A DNA stretch of 28,965 nucleotides, taken from positions 1 to 28,965 of IMG/VR virus record IMGVR_UViG_3300031758_000424; one strand, given 5' to 3'. The position numbers and the translations under genes are program-made. Of this stretch, positions 20,863-26,250 are shown piece by piece (within the stretch, counting starts at the first letter, position 1; the number at the start of each line of letters is the position of its first letter). Under the pieces are notes generated by a model that saw only the letters and a program-made list of their open reading frames with translations, did not search any database and had not been told where the DNA came from. The stretch comes from a virus.

Positions 20863-20873
20863 TATATATTAAA
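20863..20873 (-). promoter_or_regulatory. Putative late promoter (TTTAATATATA)
   Basis: Exact motif on the minus strand, 23 bases before the ATG at 20839 with an A-rich leader between. Confidence 0.5.
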
Positions 20874-20886
20874 TTAAAATCTTATT

Positions 20887-20897
20887 TTTTATATATA
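20887..20897 (+). promoter_or_regulatory. Putative late promoter (TTTTATATATA), 4 bases from ATG
   Basis: TTTTATATATA, GATT, then ATG at 20902. The string ATATATAGATTAT is shared with the major capsid promoter region. Confidence 0.5.
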
Positions 20898-20901
20898 GAT
20901 T

Positions 20902-23376
20902 ATGAAATTTATAAGAGATTTTTCCAAATTTAGAGAATTAAGAATCAATGAGGCTTTAGAGTCGGGTCAGTTTTTAGCTTACCATAGAACAAGATTAGTC
21001 GAACAAAGTTATATAGTCAATGTAGAACCTGATCCAAATGTAAATTTTTATCAACAATTTGCTGAGTCTATGATTTTTGGTTTAACTAAAAATACAAAAG
21101 AGTATCAATTAGCAATCAGTAACAATATTAAATTACTAAGTGATATGAATCCCGATATCAAATTGGATGATAGAGGTTTTCCAATAGTTAAAATAGGTGA
21201 TAAAATTACAACACAGGATCCAAGAATAATTTCTCAAGGTTTCAGAGCAGGTGCAGGAGATTTTTATGGTGTTGGTTTGTATACTTGTTATGAGTTTGAT
21301 GATCAGATTAGAGACTTTGATGGTGATGGTAAACCTGATATGAGAGGATATGGACAAAATATTGTTGAATTTAGAGTCGATAACACTGGTAAATTTTTAA
21401 TACTTGATATGACTGAAGGAAATAATCAAGCAAAAAAAGTTTGGGGAGCTAATCACACACTTATTGACCAATTGAAAAAAATAATGGGTGGTAAGTTTTT
21501 AAATTTCTATAATAAGAATAAAGAACTACTGAATGGTTTTAACGAAATCTTAGTAAAGACAAAAGTAACAACTCCAGGTGGTTTTGTTGAAGAGTTAGAA
21601 AAGGACAAAAAGGGTAGATTTTTGACTGGTCCGATTGCTCTAAGATTGTGTAAAATGGATGGATTTATATCATTAGTTGATGGTATTTCATTTACAGGTG
21701 GTAATGATGGAAGAGTATTGGTCATTTATGATGCAGACTTGGCTAAACCGACAAGATATACATCAGATGATGGGAGAACTTGGAATCCAATGTCTAAGTT
21801 AGAGTACCAATACGAAAGAGTAAGAGTGGGTAATAAAGACATTCTTCAGTGTAAAATCATAGACAATGATAAAGAGTTGATACAAATAGACCCGAATAGA
21901 CCGGTTCAATGGATAAAAAGTTTGGATATTCCATCAATTCTCAAAGATAGTGAAAAGACGGTCAAACTTTTTTCACGTATAAACATTTCAAGTATTGGAT
22001 CAAAGAAGATATTTACTGAATTGATTTCGGATTTATCAAAGAGCAAACCACAGGTATTAGATAATATTATAAAAAGACTCTATGATTTACCTTTAACAGA
22101 TAGAAATTTAGAAAAAAGTGAATTTATAAATTATTTATCTAATCTGATTATTTTTTTATTAGAGTTTGTAAAAATGTCTGGTCAAAAATCAGATTTGCTC
22201 AAAAAGAAAATTGAACAAATATGTGAGTATTTTTCTAAAAATAGTGAAGACATTTCATTTCCAATCTCAGTTATAACATCTATCTATTCTGAAATAGAAG
22301 GAGGTAGTGAAAGTGTTGAAAAATTCAGAGAAGTATTAAAAAATAATTTTTTAAAATCTCATGAATTATATTCTGAGACTTCTGAATATGACGGTGATGT
22401 ATTTGTTAAAATGTTAAATGAAATGAAAATTTTACCAAAAGAAGTTGTTGATAAAAAAATTGACGATTCCTTAGATAAATTATCAAAATTATTAATTAAT
22501 ACAGAATTGACGGACTCGAACCCAGATTTCTTAGGTACAACTACAAATGCGAAAAGATTCAATTTAGTAGATTACAAATTGAGTCCTTTTAAAAGGTTTA
22601 CCTATTTGATGACTTTTAGTTTTGATGGATTGGCTCAAAAATATATTGATGTTTTTTGTAAATTGTTACAAAAAAAATTAATTGTATTTCATAAAGGATT
22701 TAATCGACTGTATGACTATCGAGCTGATAAAAAAGCGAGTTTCTCTTCTTTAAATTTGATAGAGTGCTTTAAACAAACTCCTACTGATTACACAGGAAAT
22801 AATCTAATTATAAAAGTTATATCTAATCCAAGTAGGCTTAATGATGAATCCGTGGACATAATTGCTGATGCTATAATTTTATATTTAATTGCAATGAAAG
22901 AGGAGCATATTGGTCGAGGTTCAATCAAGGGTCAAAATTTTGTTATTGATATAATAAAAGGAAATAAGATATTTGATAGAATTAAAGAAAAATTATTAAA
23001 GTTAAAAAATGGAGAAAAATTGGAAATATCAGGGGAACAATTGAGATTTGGCTTCGGAGTAGTTTATAGTGAGTTCTCTAAATATGTCAAGCTTGGTGAA
23101 GAATTCGAACCAGATTTGGACTACGACTACATAGCCGATAGAATATTTAAATCTATGTATGGACCAAGTTACAAAAAAGATGAATTATTTGATAAAATGT
23201 CTGAATTAAGAAACGATAAAGATTTGCAAAAAGTAAAATTAGCCTTTGGTAAAAGAAAGGGAATGATAGGTAAAGAATATGATTTAGATTATTGGATTAA
23301 AGACGAACTCAGTAAAGATGATTTACAAAAATTGAACAACATATTAAAAGAAAAAGGAATCAATTATCAATTCTAA
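20902..23376 (+). CDS. Large putative ADP-ribosyltransferase with packaging-like N-terminus
   Basis: 824 residues. It opens MKFIRDFSKFRELRINE|ALES, a packaging-type peptide with an I-N-E cut. Directly after comes FLAYHRT (24-30), then GDFYGVGLYTCYEF (119-132). A His in a Y-H-x-T strand followed by G-x-G-L-Y-T is the pattern of the H-Y-E class of ADP-ribosyltransferases. H28 and Y127 would be the first two catalytic residues. I cannot place the third (E/Q) with confidence; the domain probably ends near VLVIYDADLAKP (about 275). The remaining ~540 residues are helical, without motifs I know. T4 packages and injects the ADP-ribosyltransferase Alt, so this could be a functional counterpart. The next gene's ATG shares a base with its stop. 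Confidence 0.6.
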   Translation: MKFIRDFSKFRELRINEALESGQFLAYHRTRLVEQSYIVNVEPDPNVNFYQQFAESMIFGLTKNTKEYQLAISNNIKLLSDMNPDIKLDDRGFPIVKIGDKITTQDPRIISQGFRAGAGDFYGVGLYTCYEFDDQIRDFDGDGKPDMRGYGQNIVEFRVDNTGKFLILDMTEGNNQAKKVWGANHTLIDQLKKIMGGKFLNFYNKNKELLNGFNEILVKTKVTTPGGFVEELEKDKKGRFLTGPIALRLCKMDGFISLVDGISFTGGNDGRVLVIYDADLAKPTRYTSDDGRTWNPMSKLEYQYERVRVGNKDILQCKIIDNDKELIQIDPNRPVQWIKSLDIPSILKDSEKTVKLFSRINISSIGSKKIFTELISDLSKSKPQVLDNIIKRLYDLPLTDRNLEKSEFINYLSNLIIFLLEFVKMSGQKSDLLKKKIEQICEYFSKNSEDISFPISVITSIYSEIEGGSESVEKFREVLKNNFLKSHELYSETSEYDGDVFVKMLNEMKILPKEVVDKKIDDSLDKLSKLLINTELTDSNPDFLGTTTNAKRFNLVDYKLSPFKRFTYLMTFSFDGLAQKYIDVFCKLLQKKLIVFHKGFNRLYDYRADKKASFSSLNLIECFKQTPTDYTGNNLIIKVISNPSRLNDESVDIIADAIILYLIAMKEEHIGRGSIKGQNFVIDIIKGNKIFDRIKEKLLKLKNGEKLEISGEQLRFGFGVVYSEFSKYVKLGEEFEPDLDYDYIADRIFKSMYGPSYKKDELFDKMSELRNDKDLQKVKLAFGKRKGMIGKEYDLDYWIKDELSKDDLQKLNNILKEKGINYQF

Positions 23377-23867
23377 TGATTAAAACATTTTCACAATTTA
23401 TTAAAGAATCTAAAGATTGGAGTAATTCAGTTACTGCTGTCATTGCTCTTTTCAATAAGAGTGGTCAATTATTAGCACTTAAAAGAGGAATGACTGCTCC
23501 TTGGAAACCAGGACACTGGAATATTACTGGTGGTGTGGTTGGTGACCATAATCTTGATGAAAAACCAAAAGAAGCTGCTTTAAGAGAGGTTTTAGAAGAA
23601 ACAGGGTTAACGCCAACAAATGTTCAAGATTGGGGTGTGATTGATACAAAAGGTCATCCAGATTCTGCTTGTGGATTTATTTATTATTTTACTGGCAAAG
23701 TTGATAGTTTACCTACCTCATCAGACGGTGAAAATTCTGAGTGGAAATTTGTAAATAAAGAAGATTTAGATAGAGTTTACTGGGTTCCTTTTTTAACAGA
23801 TTTTACTGGATGTGACTTATCCGGTGCAAAGTTTAAGAAATCTTTTCTACACGAAGTTTGGTCTTAG
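23376..23867 (+). CDS. Nudix hydrolase with packaging-like N-terminus
   Basis: 163 residues with a fully canonical Nudix box, G56-x5-E62-x7-R70-E71-x2-E74-E75-T-G-L, within GDHNLDEKPKEAALREVLEE. The upstream strands (AVIALFNKSGQLLALKRG) and WKPGHWNITGG are typical of small nucleotide-processing Nudix enzymes. It starts MIKTFSQFIKE|SKDW, close to T4 internal-protein leaders. It overlaps the preceding gene by 1 base, so it is made together with the putative ADP-ribosyltransferase. An ADP-ribose or NAD-related substrate is thus an attractive guess, no more. Confidence 0.87.
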   Translation: MIKTFSQFIKESKDWSNSVTAVIALFNKSGQLLALKRGMTAPWKPGHWNITGGVVGDHNLDEKPKEAALREVLEETGLTPTNVQDWGVIDTKGHPDSACGFIYYFTGKVDSLPTSSDGENSEWKFVNKEDLDRVYWVPFLTDFTGCDLSGAKFKKSFLHEVWS

Positions 23868-24127
23868 AATAGTTTTTGTAATTTAATTTTTAAATCACCG
23901 CTACCCTTTATCAACCTATGAAATACACCTTTTGGTATAGTGATTTCCCCAGAAATTATTTTCGGTAGTTCATTATCAATTTGTATCATCCAATCTGTAT
24001 CTTTAATAGATTCAATTATACGATTTTCGTAATCTCTGTGCCACATGAACTCTCCAGAATCTGTTTCTTGATTAAATTCTCTGATAAAAGTATTATCTGA
24101 TATTTTAGTTTCTTTGAAAGGTAACAT
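23864..24127 (-). CDS. Small cupin-like protein
   Basis: 87 residues. The pattern FMWHRDYENR, then WMIQIDNELP, then ISGEITIPKGVFHRLIKGSGDLKIKL is a compact single cupin-type barrel with two conserved His (in WHRD and FHR) that may bind metal. Similar small proteins occur in many large phages without known function. There is no packaging peptide. Its start shares one base with the stop of the gene upstream, and its stop overlaps the converging Nudix gene by 4 bases. Confidence 0.65.
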   Translation of the reverse strand: MLPFKETKISDNTFIREFNQETDSGEFMWHRDYENRIIESIKDTDWMIQIDNELPKIISGEITIPKGVFHRLIKGSGDLKIKLQKLF

Positions 24128-24615
24128 TATTTTGTTATTAATTTTTCACCATCAAAATATCCGTAATTAAACTTTACTGGTATGTTACCATTAGAAAATT
24201 CTTGATAATTGTCCAGTAAATCATTTTCAATTGTGTCTATGCTAACTCTTCTTTCGGACGATATTTCACCAAATTCTGATTTAGGCATTGCTAATAAAAA
24301 ACATCCTAATTGATTTCTATGTGGAGAGATACCATCAATCATATTAGAAAGTAGAGTGTAAAGATTTGATTTATTAGTTATGGCTGTTGTGCCACTAAGT
24401 CCAGTGCCTAAATTGAATTTAAACTGTGTTTCAAATATACTTTTTGCAAATTCTGGTGAAGTTACATGTGTTAGGTAGTGATTTGAATCAGGTAAAGAAT
24501 CTATTTTAGATTTTAATTCTAATTTTAGTAAATCTCTACTAAAATTTTCCACATCTTTAGATTCTATTATTGGAAAATTAAAATTATATTCAGTATATGT
24601 TTTTAAATGTTTCAT
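24127..24615 (-). CDS. Protein with packaging-like N-terminus, possibly ADP-ribosyltransferase-like
   Basis: 162 residues from the ATG at 24615. A longer frame from 24663 exists, but the internal start gives the MKHLKTYTEY leader common in this region and begins 4 bases after the upstream stop. The leader ends PIIE|S. The body has YLTHVTSPEFAKSIFETQF, then GLSGTTAIT, and ends IPVKFNYGYFDGEKL. H-x-T-S followed by a G-x-x-G-T-T element loosely recalls small ADP-ribosyltransferase folds. The match is weak, and no full catalytic triad can be set out. Confidence 0.6.
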   Translation of the reverse strand: MKHLKTYTEYNFNFPIIESKDVENFSRDLLKLELKSKIDSLPDSNHYLTHVTSPEFAKSIFETQFKFNLGTGLSGTTAITNKSNLYTLLSNMIDGISPHRNQLGCFLLAMPKSEFGEISSERRVSIDTIENDLLDNYQEFSNGNIPVKFNYGYFDGEKLITK

Positions 24616-24619
24616 AATT

Positions 24620-25606
24620 TTACCAATAACCAGGATAAGTTTTACCTCCCCAAAGATGTCCATATTTATTTACCCTACAAGCCCAGTATCCGGCTTTAGT
24701 TTTATCTTTCTTAGTTGAGCATTTATGACGAGCTGCAAAGTTTCTTCTCGCTTCGGGATTACTTACTTTAGCTGTTAAACCACCGTGTACATCACCAAAA
24801 GCAATCTTTTTCACGTTTCCTGTTTTAGGATTTTTAACATATACATAGTATTTTTTAGTGCCGCCACGCATTGGATAGTTTAACTTAACTTCTTTTCCTT
24901 TATATTCAGCTTCTGATAAAAATTCAACATTTTCCATAGTCAAATCTAGAGGAACTAACTCTCCGTTAAACCAACCGAATTTACCTATTTCTGTACTTTC
25001 ATAGATTTCTTTGTCTATTTCACATAATTTAACTTTACCTGAATCGAATAATTGGCGAGCCTCTTTAATAACACTAAAGAATGCCTCTGAACCAGGTCTG
25101 AAAATATTTTCAGTTATTGGTTTATTTTTTTCTAAATGATATTTTAGACTTTCAGAAAAAAGAATATTCACAAATTCTGATGCTTTTTTGATATTATCGT
25201 CAGAATCACATTTACAATCTGCGCAACCACAATAACAATTATCCTCACCTGTACATGAATCACAACATCCACAACCATTTATTTCACTTTCTTCATAATC
25301 CGAATCTATTTCTAATTCATCTTGTAAGTCATAGTCATTTTCACATTCAATATTATCAACATGATCAATATTTACTGTGATGAAGGACTCAAATTTTTCA
25401 ATTTTATCTTTATTTTTTTTGAATTCCTTTTCAACTTTCTCTTGTTGTTCAACTGAACTTTTGAAACCTGGTTTTTCTTCATCTCTCTTCAATGAATCAG
25501 CTTTAAATTTAATTTCAATATCTTTTTCTTTTTTAGATTTTTTCTCTTTATTATCCGAGATATTTAAATTTTTAGCAGCATCTTTGAATTTTTTTATTTC
25601 TTTCAT
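24620..25606 (-). CDS. Cys-rich phage protein with conserved C-terminal domain
   Basis: 328 residues from the ATG at 25606. A TTG two codons earlier is less likely. Start MKEIKKFKDAAKN is a weaker version of the packaging-type leader, without an obvious I-x-E cut. There is a basic, charged stretch, then nine Cys within residues 112-133 (CGCCDSC...CYCGCADCKC), likely a metal-binding cluster. The C-terminal ~95 residues contain KKYYVYVKNPKTGNVKKIAFGD, then ARHKCSTKKDKTKAGYWACR. I recognise this as a domain widely found in T4-like phages of marine and other bacteria, without established function. It heads the minus-strand run 24620-23864. Confidence 0.7.
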   Translation of the reverse strand: MKEIKKFKDAAKNLNISDNKEKKSKKEKDIEIKFKADSLKRDEEKPGFKSSVEQQEKVEKEFKKNKDKIEKFESFITVNIDHVDNIECENDYDLQDELEIDSDYEESEINGCGCCDSCTGEDNCYCGCADCKCDSDDNIKKASEFVNILFSESLKYHLEKNKPITENIFRPGSEAFFSVIKEARQLFDSGKVKLCEIDKEIYESTEIGKFGWFNGELVPLDLTMENVEFLSEAEYKGKEVKLNYPMRGGTKKYYVYVKNPKTGNVKKIAFGDVHGGLTAKVSNPEARRNFAARHKCSTKKDKTKAGYWACRVNKYGHLWGGKTYPGYW

Positions 25607-25614
25607 AATCAATA

Positions 25615-25824
25615 TTATTTTTTTTGAAACATATTATCTAAAACTTGATACATAGCGTCTATTACTCCATAAGAGTCAATTCCAAATTGACCTGTATATT
25701 TATCTACGATTTGCATCATATCTTTTTCTAAACTAGACCATTTGTCTTTTTCTTCAGTTTTTCTATTATTTTTTAGAACTTCATCCCAGTCAAATTCTTC
25801 GTTAAACTTTTTTAGATGTTTCAT
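25615..25824 (-). CDS. Small protein with packaging-like N-terminus
   Basis: 69 residues beginning MKHLKKFNE|EFDWDE. Helical and acidic, with WSSLEKDMMQIVDKYTG and VIDAMYQVLDNMFQKK. No family recognised. Its start overlaps the stop of the gene at 25821 by 4 bases, which indicates coupling. Confidence 0.68.
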   Translation of the reverse strand: MKHLKKFNEEFDWDEVLKNNRKTEEKDKWSSLEKDMMQIVDKYTGQFGIDSYGVIDAMYQVLDNMFQKK

Positions 25825-26183
25825 TTTTCGTTTATTTTTTTAAGCACTTCTGCGCATTTTTCGAATTCTTCTTGTGATTCTAATTCTTTAAGATAGTTTC
25901 TCAGTTGATTTCTGTCACATAGCTCTAATTTTAATTTAAATCTTATGTCAACAACGTCTTTCATATCTTTTGCTGTATGGTCTATTATTTTATTCACAAT
26001 ATCTCTGTCAAATGGTGACATTTTTTCAAAATCTGACCAGTCATAAATTTGATTATCATTGAGAAAATTTAAAATATTTGTCAATGCGTCTTGTACTCTA
26101 TCTGATTTAGATTTAGATTTTTTTTTGATTTTTTTAAAAAATTCTTCATTAATAAAGTTCATATACGTATTTAACCTTTTCAT
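25821..26183 (-). CDS. Small protein with packaging-like N-terminus
   Basis: 120 residues beginning MKRLNTYMNFINE|EF, one of the clearest matches to the T4-type leader with an I-N-E cut. A lysine-rich stretch (KKIKKKSKSKS) follows and then helices (DALTNILNFLNDNQIYDWSDFE). No family recognised. First gene of the minus-strand unit 26183-23864, with the promoter motif 4 bases upstream of its ATG. Confidence 0.7.
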   Translation of the reverse strand: MKRLNTYMNFINEEFFKKIKKKSKSKSDRVQDALTNILNFLNDNQIYDWSDFEKMSPFDRDIVNKIIDHTAKDMKDVVDIRFKLKLELCDRNQLRNYLKELESQEEFEKCAEVLKKINEK

Positions 26184-26187
26184 TTAT

Positions 26188-26198
26188 TATATATTAAA
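26188..26198 (-). promoter_or_regulatory. Putative late promoter (TTTAATATATA), 4 bases from ATG
   Basis: On the minus strand: TTTAATATATA, ATAA, then the ATG at 26183. It shares a 67-base divergent spacer with the promoter of the large virion gene. Confidence 0.55.
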
Positions 26199-26220
26199 TT
26201 ATTCTATCAAGAAAACTAAA

Positions 26221-26231
26221 ATTAATATATA
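26221..26231 (+). promoter_or_regulatory. Putative late promoter of large virion gene (ATTAATATATA)
   Basis: ATTAATATATA with 19 bases to the ATG at 26251, so it leaves a short leader, as for portal and major capsid. Confidence 0.5.
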
Positions 26232-26250
26232 AACAAAACTATTATAATAG

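Noticed and set aside
24616-24663. Longer ATG start for the 162-residue tagged protein
   Set aside because: It would overlap the upstream coding region and add a hydrophobic stretch not seen elsewhere. The internal ATG gives the MKHLK leader shared by neighbours.
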